Of a DNA stretch of 64,000 bases, positions 45,175 through 53,529 are shown piece by piece. The stretch's first letter is position 1; every line of letters begins with the position of its first letter. Position numbers and translations under genes: made by a program. This stretch comes from Robinsoniella peoriensis (GTDB lineage: Bacteria; Bacillota; Clostridia; Lachnospirales; Lachnospiraceae): the NCBI RefSeq assembly GCF_042680125.1, contig NZ_JBHTNY010000013.1; one strand, 5' to 3'. Under the pieces are notes generated by a model, which saw only the letters and a list, made by a program, of their open reading frames with translations, searched no databases and had not been told where the DNA came from.

Positions 45175-47457
45175 CTATATAAACAGCCTGTTCATCTCCC
45201 GCTGCATCCTGCTAATCATATCCTGAATCTCATCTTTATCCGGTATACTACCCGATTCTAATTTTTTAAGCATAGGCAGCAAATATTTATATATTTTATC
45301 TTCCTCACCTTTCTCACTGATAATCTTCCCATCTGCCGTTATTGGTGTCAGCCTTTTCTTAGATTTTTCAAATCCCCACAATGCTTTTGGAAGCCATGGA
45401 TATAAAGATACCATATCGTAATTACGATATACGGAAATATTGGGTGACTGACCTCCTAGTATGGTATGTGCGATAGCAATCTCAGATCCCGAAGCCCATT
45501 TTATAAATTTAAATGCATGTTCCGCTTTTTTTGAATTATGACTGATTCCCAAACACCACCCCGCCATAACCGAAGTGCCGGGAAGGGTTGTATATCCAAA
45601 ATCATTTACAATAGAGGAATTAGAACGTTCGACAATATCTGTTGCATAATTATAAAAGGTACATAGCATAGCAGTTTCTCCAGCCATAAAATGCTGAACG
45701 GTATCTGATGGCCTGTCACTTAAAAACTCAGGTGTAGAATATTGTACAGCTTCCAACAGGCTGCGCAGTCCCTTTTTTATGGCATGGTTATTTATAATAA
45801 TATCATTTTGACTGTTATACAAGTCTCCATGATAATCCCATATTCGCGGCATTAATTCACATACCAGCTGCTCCGGATAAGAAATAGACATAGTATGCCC
45901 ATATGGCACCGGGGAATCCGGATTGTAAGACCTGGTAAAATATTTTGCCAATGTATTAAACTGAAACCATGTTTGTGGAATTTTTAGCGGTACCATGAAT
46001 CTTTTATCCAAATCCCTGGCAATACTTTCACTCTGGAATAAACTCTTCCTATAAAACAAAAGCTGAGTACATGCCATATAAGGTAGTGCATAATGCCTGT
46101 TTTTAAACATACTATAATGATCCATTGTACCTGTGAGATAATGTTCTGTATGAAAATCAGAATCCTGCATCATTTCATCCAGACATAAAAGGCATCCCTT
46201 ATCTGCAAAATAGGGAAGCCAGGGCAAATCGAATAAAATAACATCTATGTCATCCCTGCCACTCTCAAAATAATCACAAATATATTCAAAAGCATTTTCA
46301 GGAAGAACCTTCTTTATGCGCACATTAATTTTCTCTTTTGCATAAAAATCAATCAGCAGCTTGGATAAACCACTGACAGAACTCTCATCGTCTAATAATA
46401 GAACACAGATCTCATCTTCAAATATCAGGCTATTTTCTTCAGCAGATTCATGGTAATCCTTAATATCTTTTAAGAGAAAACTATCCTGAAAACACAATTC
46501 TTCTTTCTCAAATACGATCGGAGATTTAATATTTTTCAATAGCAGTTTTCCCGCTTCTTCTCCCATATTATAGGCAGAACGGGATGTCTTAATAATGGTT
46601 TCATCGTGATAAAAAACATCATCTACCGCATCACCCGTGGTGACAATTGATATATGTTTCCGTTCATCTATATGATAGATCTTCATAGCATATTTAATAC
46701 CTTCAGCCAACCGGTAAGAGGTTGTAAAAATAATATCGGGTATATCATCTGCTCCTTCAAATAACTGGATTCCTGCCCGAAATCCACACTCTCTAATCGC
46801 TGTTGTGGAAATCACAATATTTTTCTCATAAGAAATGTCCTTATCTACAAATGCTTCCTGATACCCCTTCAAAGCCATTCTGTTTTCAGCAAATTCATAG
46901 GGCCCCAGGATCATAGATATTTTACGGAAACCTTTGTTCAGTACTTCTTTCGTAAGCCGGTAAAATAAATCTTCATGATCCACAGATATAAAATTACAAT
47001 CTAATTCCTGCGGTTTGTGATCGATTAAAACATAAGGTATTCTGGAACGCTCCAGTTTTTCAAATATAGACAAATTATCAGGCTGGCAGGAATATAGTAT
47101 TATCCCGGAAACATTCCTTCCTATGAGATTTAGAACTGCTTTCGTCTCTTTTTCCGTATTATTATCCGATAACTCAAGAACAAAGTTTTGATCATACTGG
47201 GAGAAATAACCCTTGATGCTACTTATTATCTTTTCTAAATATGGATCGGAAATATTGGGAAAGACAATACCTATATCATTATTTTTCTGCATTCTAAGTT
47301 CTCTTCCGGAATTATGGACTACATAATTCAGACTCCTGATTGCTTCATCAATACGGGCCGCCGTCTCTTCCCCCACCTTCTTTTTATTATTGATATAGTT
47401 AGAAACTGTAGCGATTGAAACACCTGAGCGCTTAGCTACATCCTTGATATTTGCCAT
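45175..47457 (-). CDS. LacI repressor fused to an extracellular-type solute-binding domain
   Basis: 760 residues, about twice the LacI length. Residues 1-60 are a LacI headpiece (NIKDVAKRSGVSIATVSNYI). Residues about 62-340 are the usual GalR-like sensor (NDIGIVFPNISDPYLEKIIS, SGIILYSCQPDN, MILGPYEFAENRMALKGYQE, DIIFTTSYRLAEGIKYAM). From about 355 to the end is a family-1-type solute-binding fold (VILFDLPWLPYFADKGCLLC, YALPYMACTQLLFYRKSLF, GETAMLCTFYNYATDI, HAFKFIKWASGSEIAIAHTI) with no signal peptide. One polypeptide thus carries two binding-protein-like sensors behind a DNA-binding domain. AGGAGG precedes the ATG. It is divergent from the hydrolase and rbs-like operon, the likely target. 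Confidence 0.9.
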   Translation of the reverse strand: MANIKDVAKRSGVSIATVSNYINNKKKVGEETAARIDEAIRSLNYVVHNSGRELRMQKNNDIGIVFPNISDPYLEKIISSIKGYFSQYDQNFVLELSDNNTEKETKAVLNLIGRNVSGIILYSCQPDNLSIFEKLERSRIPYVLIDHKPQELDCNFISVDHEDLFYRLTKEVLNKGFRKISMILGPYEFAENRMALKGYQEAFVDKDISYEKNIVISTTAIRECGFRAGIQLFEGADDIPDIIFTTSYRLAEGIKYAMKIYHIDERKHISIVTTGDAVDDVFYHDETIIKTSRSAYNMGEEAGKLLLKNIKSPIVFEKEELCFQDSFLLKDIKDYHESAEENSLIFEDEICVLLLDDESSVSGLSKLLIDFYAKEKINVRIKKVLPENAFEYICDYFESGRDDIDVILFDLPWLPYFADKGCLLCLDEMMQDSDFHTEHYLTGTMDHYSMFKNRHYALPYMACTQLLFYRKSLFQSESIARDLDKRFMVPLKIPQTWFQFNTLAKYFTRSYNPDSPVPYGHTMSISYPEQLVCELMPRIWDYHGDLYNSQNDIIINNHAIKKGLRSLLEAVQYSTPEFLSDRPSDTVQHFMAGETAMLCTFYNYATDIVERSNSSIVNDFGYTTLPGTSVMAGWCLGISHNSKKAEHAFKFIKWASGSEIAIAHTILGGQSPNISVYRNYDMVSLYPWLPKALWGFEKSKKRLTPITADGKIISEKGEEDKIYKYLLPMLKKLESGSIPDKDEIQDMISRMQREMNRLFI

Positions 47458-47544
47458 ATTGAAGACCTCCTTTCACACATTTAATCTTTCAGATTTTATT
47501 GACCTCAGTATACTAAAGCCGATAAACAAAAGCAAGTAAATAAA

Positions 47545-47570
47545 TCAGTTAAACGTTTTACTAACTGGTA
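47545..47570. promoter_or_regulatory. Candidate operator for the LacI fusion
   Basis: A palindromic core AAACGTTT (47551-47558) sits within outer arms CAGTT and AACTG. LacI/GalR operators have such a central CG palindrome. It lies between the divergent LacI-fusion and hydrolase genes, just upstream of the plus-strand -35 box. Confidence 0.55.
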
Positions 47571-47581
47571 GTAAAATAGAA

Positions 47582-47610
47582 TTGAATCAAAAATTTTACT
47601 ATGCTATACT
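47582..47610 (+). promoter_or_regulatory. Promoter of the hydrolase/rbs-like operon
   Basis: TTGAAT (47582-47587), a 17-base spacer and TATACT (47605-47610). The TTG of the -35 box can be misread as a start codon of the hydrolase; the real ATG is at 47636 after AAAGGA. Confidence 0.7.
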
Positions 47611-47635
47611 TAAACTATTAAAAGAAAGGACAGAA

Positions 47636-48523
47636 ATGCTTATGGAATTCAGAAAATATTTTTACAGCTGCGGTGTTAAAAAATCCATGGTTATCAATAT
47701 TGATGAACAATTCTTAGAACAGAAGCTCCCCATCATTTTACTCTGTCACGGACATTCCAGACATAAGAATGACGGGCTTGATGTTTTGTCAGACCACCTG
47801 GTTCAAAGTGGATTTTGTACTGCACGATTTGATTTTAGAGGATGCAGTTCACTGGATCCGGACCGATATGAATTGTACTGTGCAACACAATGGCCGGAAG
47901 ATCTTTTAAGCGCAGTTTCATATATCTCTACACTTCCCTGCGTAGATAAAAATCGAATCGGAGTTGCCGGAATCAGCATGGGAGCCTCGACTGCAGTATA
48001 TGTCAGCGGCATCGATACACGAATTAAAAGTACTGTCTCCATGTCTGGTATCGGAAATTGTTATGAATGGATGAAAGGAGTCTGGTCCAGAAATGAGGGG
48101 GATTTTCAATATTTTCTAAAAATATTAGAAAAAGATGAAGAAATTACAGCTGCAACTGGAAAATCCCAGTTGATTCATACACTGGAAATGTATCATTCCA
48201 GTGAAGAAGAAAAAAAGAATCTCCAACTAGACAGCTTCCTGAATAATGACATCAACGCATTCGTTTCACTATCATCTCTTCGTAATATGATGAGTTACAG
48301 ACCAATTGAAAAATGCGGTTCCATTCATCATCCCATCTTCTTTGCACATGGTGAAAAGGATGAACTGGTACCCGCAGAGGAATCCATGCAGATGTATCAA
48401 GCGGCTGCATCTTCCATAAAAAAAATAAAAATCTATGAAGGTATTGATCATAATATCCCAATGGACCCCAACCGGCAGATTGTTTTTGAAGACATATCCA
48501 AATGGTTTCAAGAAACTTTATAA
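47636..48523 (+). CDS. Alpha/beta-fold hydrolase
   Basis: 295 residues from the ATG at 47636 (AAAGGA 5 bases before). It has the alpha/beta-hydrolase layout: IILLCHGHSRHKN (oxyanion strand), FDFRGCSSLD, nucleophile elbow GVAGISMGASTAV, the acid in FFAHGEKDELVP and catalytic His in YEGIDHNIP. There is no signal peptide. It is first in the operon with a sugar importer (48558-52952), so it may deacylate an imported sugar or glycoside; esterase activity is inferred from the fold and context. Ser, Asp and His are all present, so it should be active. Confidence 0.88.
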   Translation: MLMEFRKYFYSCGVKKSMVINIDEQFLEQKLPIILLCHGHSRHKNDGLDVLSDHLVQSGFCTARFDFRGCSSLDPDRYELYCATQWPEDLLSAVSYISTLPCVDKNRIGVAGISMGASTAVYVSGIDTRIKSTVSMSGIGNCYEWMKGVWSRNEGDFQYFLKILEKDEEITAATGKSQLIHTLEMYHSSEEEKKNLQLDSFLNNDINAFVSLSSLRNMMSYRPIEKCGSIHHPIFFAHGEKDELVPAEESMQMYQAAASSIKKIKIYEGIDHNIPMDPNRQIVFEDISKWFQETL

Positions 48524-48557
48524 ATAAATATCTATTTAATTAAAAGGAGAATGAATT

Positions 48558-49543
48558 ATGAAAAAAAAATTATTATCTGTTCTAATGTGTGCAACAAAAA
48601 ATCTACTGCAGCTGCTTCTAATACTACCGATACAAAGTCAGCAGAAGCTTCAGGCGAAACTAAAAGTACCACGGCCAATTTAAAAATAGGTGTTGCTTAT
48701 TGTCAGCTCAGTGCGCCGGCTGTAAAAGTTTTTGCACAGGGAATACAAGAAAAAGCAAAAGAACTTGGAATCGAACTGATTGAACTGGACGGTGGGTGGG
48801 ACCCCAGTAAGCAAACAGATCAGATTAACTCTCTCGTATCACAGAAAGTAGATGGCATTGTTTTAAATCCCGTAGATGGAACTTCCATCATTCCTGCTGT
48901 AAAAGCAGCACATGAAGCCGGAGTCCCTGTTGTCATGGGTGCCATGAATATTGATGAAAGCGGCAGTGAATACATTACTTCATTTGTAGGCGCTGATGAT
49001 GAAGATGTAGGAAAATCTGCAGGCGAAATGCTGAAAAAAGCCTTGGGCGAAAAAGGCGGCAAAGTTGCCATCGTTGAAGGAAGCGCCGGAACCTCCGCGC
49101 AAATCCTGAGAACGAAAGGTTTTGAAGAAGCTGTTGCCGGAAGTAATATTGAAATTGTAACAAAACTGGCCGGTGACTATGACAAGGCAAAAGCCATGAC
49201 TGTTACAGAAGACATTCTTACTAAATTTCCTGATATTGCCGGTATCTGGGTTCACGATGATACAATGTGCGTAGGTGTGGTACAGGCTATGAAAACTATG
49301 GGTGTAACAGGAAAAGATGTGGCCGTAGTCAGCTATAATGGAAGTAAAGCAGGTGCCGACATGGTTAAATCAGGAGAAATTATTGCTACCTCCGTTCAGC
49401 CACTCGTTGAAGAAGGACGTACCTCTCTTGATGTTCTTGTAAAAGCAATAAACGGCGAAAAAGTCGAAAGCTGGTATAAAGATAAAATAGATCTCTTAGA
49501 CTCTACAAATGTAAATGATTATGACCCGTCTCTTCTCTGGTAA
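48558..49543 (+). pseudogene. Ribose-type sugar-binding protein with disrupted signal peptide
   Basis: The natural start is the ATG at 48558 (AAAAGGAGA with 8 bases) giving MKKKLLSVLMCAT, the beginning of a lipoprotein signal. That frame then runs into NLLQLLLILPIQ and stops about 40 codons in. The mature protein continues in the other frame from KKSTAAASNTTDT through IGVAYCQLSAPAVKVFAQGI, VDGIVLNPVDGTSIIP, KVAIVEGSAGTSAQILRTKG and GIWVHDDTMCVGVVQAMK, a complete periplasmic-binding fold. The hydrophobic core and the lipobox Cys are missing, so a small deletion with frameshift is inferred. A start at 48551 would make a cytoplasmic 330-residue protein but its ribosome-site spacing is poor. Confidence 0.75.
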
Positions 49544-49570
49544 ACTGAAACACAAGAAAAGAGGGTATTT

Positions 49571-51082
49571 ATGAAGCAAACTACAGATGACTACATCTTA
49601 AATTTAAAACATATTACCAAAACGTTTCCAGGCGTGACGGCCTTAAATGATATCTCCCTGAAAGTTAAAAGAGGGGAAGTTCTTGGGCTTGTGGGGGAAA
49701 ATGGTGCTGGTAAATCCACGCTTATGAAAGTACTTACCGGAGTAATTGCAAAAGATTCCGGCACCATAGAAATCGATCAGAAGGAAGTGCGGATTTCTTC
49801 CCCTCTGGAAGCCCAGCAACTTGGACTTAGTATCATATTTCAGGAATTTAACCTGGTTAACTCCCTCAGTATCGCCGAAAACATTTTTGTAGGAAGGCTG
49901 AAGAAAAAAGGAATTCGCGGCATCGATTGGAAGAATATCTACGAAGAAGCCGCCATTCTTCTTAAAAAGGTAGGATTGTCCATTGATCCGAAAGAAAAAG
50001 TAGAAAACTTAAGTGTTGCACGCAAACAAATGACTGAAATTGCAAAAGCTTTATCCTTTCAATCTAAAATTATTATTATGGATGAACCTTCCGCAACTTT
50101 GACTTCTAAGGAATTAGACAATCTATTTGCGATCATCGATCAGCTAAAGGCATCCGGAATTACTGTAATCTACATTTCACACCGTTTAGATGAGATATTC
50201 CGCCTCTGTGACCGTGTAACCATTATGCGTGATGGTGCTGTGATTGATACAAAACCAACTCAGGAACTGACAAAAGAAACAATCATATCAAAAATGGTTG
50301 GAAGAAGTATGGATCAGGAATATCCACCACGAGAAGGCACATTCCAATCCGAAATTGTATTAGAGGCAGTAAATCTTACCAGAGACAAAGCATTTCAAAA
50401 TATTTCCTTTCAGTTACATAAAGGAGAACGCCTTGGCATCGCAGGGCTGGTCGGTTCAGGGCGTACAGAAATCGTCCGATGCATCTTCGGAGCCGACAAG
50501 TTAACTTCCGGTAACATTACCTTAAACGGAAATCCAGTACATATAAATTCTCCCAAAAACGCCATAGATATGGGAATTGCCTTTGTTACCGAGGACAGGA
50601 AAAATCAGGGACTGATACTCGAAGAGTCCCTGAGTGTCAATACCTGTCTGGCCGCCTTACATAAAGTTACGTCATTAGGATTTGTAGACAAATCTCTTGA
50701 AAAGAAAGCTGCACTTTCTTATATTAAAAAACTTCACATCAAGACATCCGGTGCGGAAACTTCCGCACTGAGTTTAAGCGGAGGCAATCAGCAGAAAGTC
50801 GTTCTGGCAAAATGGCTCTTTACGGATGCTCAGATTATCATACTGGACGAACCTACGAGAGGAATCGATGTAGGTGCAAAGTACGAACTATACCAGCTAA
50901 TAAACCAATTGGCCGACGAAGGTAAATCCATTATCATAATCTCTTCCGAATTACCGGAAATCATTAATATGAGCGACAGGCTCCTGGTAATCCATGAAGG
51001 AAATCTAAAAGGGGAATTATGCGGAGCGGATAAGACCCCTGAAAATATTATGAAAACTGCAATCTTAAGGGAGGAAAAATGA
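49571..51082 (+). CDS. rbsA: Ribose/galactose-type ABC importer ATPase
   Basis: 503 residues with two nucleotide-binding domains. Domain 1: Walker A VGENGAGKSTLMKVLTG, signature-like LSVARKQMTEIAKAL, Walker B IIIMDEPSATLTS. Domain 2: degenerate P-loop GLVGSGRTEIVR, signature LSGGNQQKVVLAKWLF, Walker B IIILDEPTRGIDVGAK. It is complete and in frame. AAGAGGG precedes the ATG, and the stop overlaps the next permease by four bases (ATGA). It should energise the two permeases downstream, one of which is broken. The symbol reflects family similarity; the sugar is not known. Confidence 0.92.
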   Translation: MKQTTDDYILNLKHITKTFPGVTALNDISLKVKRGEVLGLVGENGAGKSTLMKVLTGVIAKDSGTIEIDQKEVRISSPLEAQQLGLSIIFQEFNLVNSLSIAENIFVGRLKKKGIRGIDWKNIYEEAAILLKKVGLSIDPKEKVENLSVARKQMTEIAKALSFQSKIIIMDEPSATLTSKELDNLFAIIDQLKASGITVIYISHRLDEIFRLCDRVTIMRDGAVIDTKPTQELTKETIISKMVGRSMDQEYPPREGTFQSEIVLEAVNLTRDKAFQNISFQLHKGERLGIAGLVGSGRTEIVRCIFGADKLTSGNITLNGNPVHINSPKNAIDMGIAFVTEDRKNQGLILEESLSVNTCLAALHKVTSLGFVDKSLEKKAALSYIKKLHIKTSGAETSALSLSGGNQQKVVLAKWLFTDAQIIILDEPTRGIDVGAKYELYQLINQLADEGKSIIIISSELPEIINMSDRLLVIHEGNLKGELCGADKTPENIMKTAILREEK

Positions 51083-52062
51083 GAGAGAAACTGTTTAAAT
51101 TTTCAAATTTGATTTTGCTGCTTATTTTCATCCTGATTGCATCCTTCACAGCAGATAATTTTTTAACTGTTCAGAATTTAATTAACGTAATTCGGCAATG
51201 CTGCATTCTTGGACTTTTAACCATCGGCATGTCCTTTGTATTAATCTGCGGTCATATGGATCTGTCTATTGGAAGTATCATGACATTTACCGGGATCATT
51301 GCCATCTCTTTCAGTTCGAAAATGCCTGCTGTTCCCGCTATACTTTCAGCACTTTTCGTGGGGATCTTATGTGGACTGGTAAACGGTCTGATTGTTGTCC
51401 TCACTCATGCAAACTCCGGAGAATCCCTTATGATCACATTTGGAACCCAATTGCTTTTTTCTGCATTAAGTCTGTTATACACACAGGGGTTTTCTCTGGA
51501 AGGAAGCAATTCCAGTTTCTATAATGCAATCGGAACCGGAAGTATCGGAAGATACCTGCCCATTCCTGTCATAATCTATTTCCTGTTAGCTATCATCTTG
51601 TCCGTAATAGAAAGCCGCACAACGTTTGGACGTAAAATGCATATCACAGGCTTTAGTACCGTATGCAGTCAATTATCCGGTATACAGACGGGACTTGTAA
51701 AGTTAATATGTTATGGAATATCAGGGTTAATGGCTGGAGCTGCAGCCATTGTATTAACTTCCCGTACCCTTGGTGCAACACCGACTGCCGGGACCGGTTA
51801 TGAAATGGATGCCATTGTGGCTGCCGTTTTAGGAGGAGTCAGCCTGTCAGGCGGTGTTGGAAGTATCGGCAAAGCTTTTGTTGGGGTTCTTACTTTGGGC
51901 ATTCTTGGAAATGCAATGAATTTGTTGGGATTCCAGACTTTTGATCAAAATATCGTAAAAGGTCTTGTCTTGATTCTGGCAATTGCCTTTGAAGTTTGGA
52001 ACCGCAAGCAAAATATGCAGATCAGGAGGGCAAAAAATGTTAATCATCAAGAAAATCATTAG
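51079..52062 (+). CDS. rbsC: Ribose-type ABC permease
   Basis: 327 residues, CUT2 permease with about 8-10 membrane segments. The family motifs are ILGLLTIGMSFVLICGHMDLS, here shortened to GMSFVLICGHMDLSIGSIM, and GTGYEMDAIVAAVLGGVSLS with GGVGSIGKAFVGV. It starts in the ATGA overlap with the ATPase. Importers of this class may use one or two permease genes; here a second, interrupted, gene follows (52037). It appears intact. Confidence 0.92.
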   Translation: MREKLFKFSNLILLLIFILIASFTADNFLTVQNLINVIRQCCILGLLTIGMSFVLICGHMDLSIGSIMTFTGIIAISFSSKMPAVPAILSALFVGILCGLVNGLIVVLTHANSGESLMITFGTQLLFSALSLLYTQGFSLEGSNSSFYNAIGTGSIGRYLPIPVIIYFLLAIILSVIESRTTFGRKMHITGFSTVCSQLSGIQTGLVKLICYGISGLMAGAAAIVLTSRTLGATPTAGTGYEMDAIVAAVLGGVSLSGGVGSIGKAFVGVLTLGILGNAMNLLGFQTFDQNIVKGLVLILAIAFEVWNRKQNMQIRRAKNVNHQENH

Positions 52063-52952
52063 AGAGCAGAAACCACTAATTGTACTCCTCGCTATTATTA
52101 TTGTAATGAGTATTGCTTCTTCATTTTTCCTTAATTCAGGCATCCATCTACGGAATTATGGCATGCGGTATGACTTTTGCAATTATCGGTGGGGATTTTG
52201 ATTTATCCGTCGGTTCTATTATGGCATTATCCGGTTTGATCAGTGTACTTGCAGAACCATATATTGGGCAAATATTCTCCATTATGATGGGTATTCTCTC
52301 AGCCTGCCTCCTTGGACTGGTAAATGGATTTTTAATTGCAAAATGCCATATCAGCTCCTTTATTGCAACCATCGGAACCTCCTATATTATAAAGGGAATT
52401 GCCCTTAAAATATCTGATGGCAATCCCATCATCAGTAAAAATAGCTGGTATGCAGAAATTGGAAATGGAAAACTATTTGGTATTCCTTTCCTGATTTTAC
52501 TTCTTATCGCTCTGGTTCTGATAACCTGGTATATTTTAACCTCTACCCGCTTTGGAAGAAATATCTATACTATGGGTGGAAATTCAGAGGTTGCACACAA
52601 TAGCGGAATAAATATTGCATTTTATAAAATTTCGGTATTTATTTTAAGTGGTTTAGCCGCAGGTATAGCCGGAATTTTGAATTCTTCAAAATTAAACACT
52701 GCTTCTGCATTGCATGGAGACAATGCCGCTCTCTCTGTCATCACCGGGGTAGTTATTGGCGGTACCAGCCTGATTGGAGGGGTTGGCAGCATTGGGAAAA
52801 GTATCATTGGAATCTTGATATTCAGTGTTATTACAAATGCACTTGATTTATTAGGTGTCTTTTCTTACTATCAGACAGCCATCAGAGGTATTCTTCTTAT
52901 ATTGATTATTGGCCTTGGAGCCTGGAGCAGAGCAAAAATTAAGAGTGAATAA
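52037..52952 (+). pseudogene. Second ribose-type ABC permease, frameshifted near the N-terminus
   Basis: The ATG at 52037 (AGGAGGG upstream) opens MLIIKKIIREQKPLIVLLAI and SIASSFFLNSG, then runs out of frame to a stop at 52201. The rest (QASIYGIMACGMTFAIIGGD, FDLSVGSIMALSG, to AWSRAKIKSE) is in the +1 frame from about 52134. Family members have about 8-9 residues (of the type NLxNxxR) between SSFFL-x-SG and QASIYG. The junction AATTCAGGCATCC is what a deletion between two CAGG or TTCAGG repeats would leave. A TTG-started 279-residue product from 52113 is possible but lacks the first helix. Confidence 0.75.
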
Positions 52953-52975
52953 GTCTACTCCGACTTACTCACTCT
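52942..52975. terminator. Bidirectional terminator at the end of the rbs-like operon
   Basis: AGAGTGAATAAGTC (52942-52955) and GACTTACTCACTCT (52962-52975) pair with one G-T, loop TACTCC, then ATTTTAAT. The permease stop codon is inside the left arm. The converging ArsC-like gene uses the other side. Confidence 0.85.
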
Positions 52976-52997
52976 ATTTTAATCCATTCCTCTTCCT

Positions 52998-53339
52998 CTA
53001 CTTCCACATTTTCCAGACATCCGGCTGAAATCCCACTGTGGCAGATGCCCCATTTCTTACAATAGGTGTCTTTAGAATCTGCTGATTCTCCAGAACCTTC
53101 TCGGCTTTATCTTCCTCAGCAATATATCGAACCAGCGCTAAGATATCCTTGTCCCTGCTCTTTTCATCAAGCATATTGTCAAGCCCGCCCACTGCCTGCC
53201 TAACTTTATTGAATTCGCCTTTGCTCATCCCTTTTTCTTTCATATCAATAAACTGAAAAGAAATGCCCCGTTCTTTGAAATACCGCTGTGCCTTTTTCGT
53301 ATCGAAACATTTCGTTGTTCCAAATATCTGTATATTCAT
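52998..53339 (-). CDS. ArsC/Spx-family protein
   Basis: 113 residues from the ATG at 53339 (AAAGGAA upstream; 16 further residues are open but overlap the preceding frame). Thioredoxin-like fold of the ArsC/Spx/YffB kind: NIQIFGTTKCFDTKKAQRYF with Cys11, RGISFQFIDMKEKGMSKGE, and ILKTPIVRNGASATVGFQPD with the cis-Pro. The CxxC or CX5R arrangement of true arsenate reductases is not seen; only one Cys stands at the active site (KCFDT), so a classical ArsC cycle is doubtful. It is the second frame behind a strong promoter at 53496-53524. Confidence 0.85.
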   Translation of the reverse strand: MNIQIFGTTKCFDTKKAQRYFKERGISFQFIDMKEKGMSKGEFNKVRQAVGGLDNMLDEKSRDKDILALVRYIAEEDKAEKVLENQQILKTPIVRNGASATVGFQPDVWKMWK

Positions 53340-53340
53340 T

Positions 53341-53454
53341 TTAATTATTCCTTTCAACAATTTCCTGAACTCTGCCAACCATTCCACCCTCCAGCATCAG
53401 TTCTGAGATTTTACCATCTAATTCTTCCCATGGTACAACAGTTCAACAAGGCAT
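53341..53454 (-). other. Short reading frame with an in-frame UGA, possible selenoprotein or pseudogene
   Basis: The ATG at 53454 has GGAG 7 bases upstream and a consensus promoter. The frame reads MPC, then TGA (53443-53445), then TVVPWEELDGKISELM, LEGGMVGRVQEIVERNN and TAA at 53341, 37 codons in all, ending next to the ArsC-like gene. TACCAT / ATGGTA could form a 6-bp hairpin starting 7 bases after the TGA, roughly where a bacterial selenocysteine element would be. I do not recognise the peptide. Either Sec insertion after Cys3 or a nonsense/deletion-scarred gene fits; no Sec machinery is in the window. Confidence 0.35.
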
Positions 53455-53466
53455 AGCGTTACTCCT

Positions 53467-53524
53467 TTTGAACAGCATTTAACATTGTTCAAATTATTAT
53501 ATCTGGCATCGTCCGCTATGTCAA
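53467..53524 (-). promoter_or_regulatory. Consensus promoter with downstream inverted-repeat operator
   Basis: Minus strand TTGACA (53524-53519), 17 bases, TATAAT (53501-53496), a perfect consensus. Just after the -10 is TTTGAACA (53493-53486), 11 bases, TGTTCAAA (53474-53467), a perfect 8-bp inverted repeat placed to block transcription. It serves the UGA-containing frame and the ArsC-like gene. The repressor is not identified. Confidence 0.75.
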
Positions 53525-53529
53525 TAGAA

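Noticed and set aside
51198..51524. 108-codon frame inside the rbsC-like permease
   Set aside because: Out-of-frame shadow of the permease.
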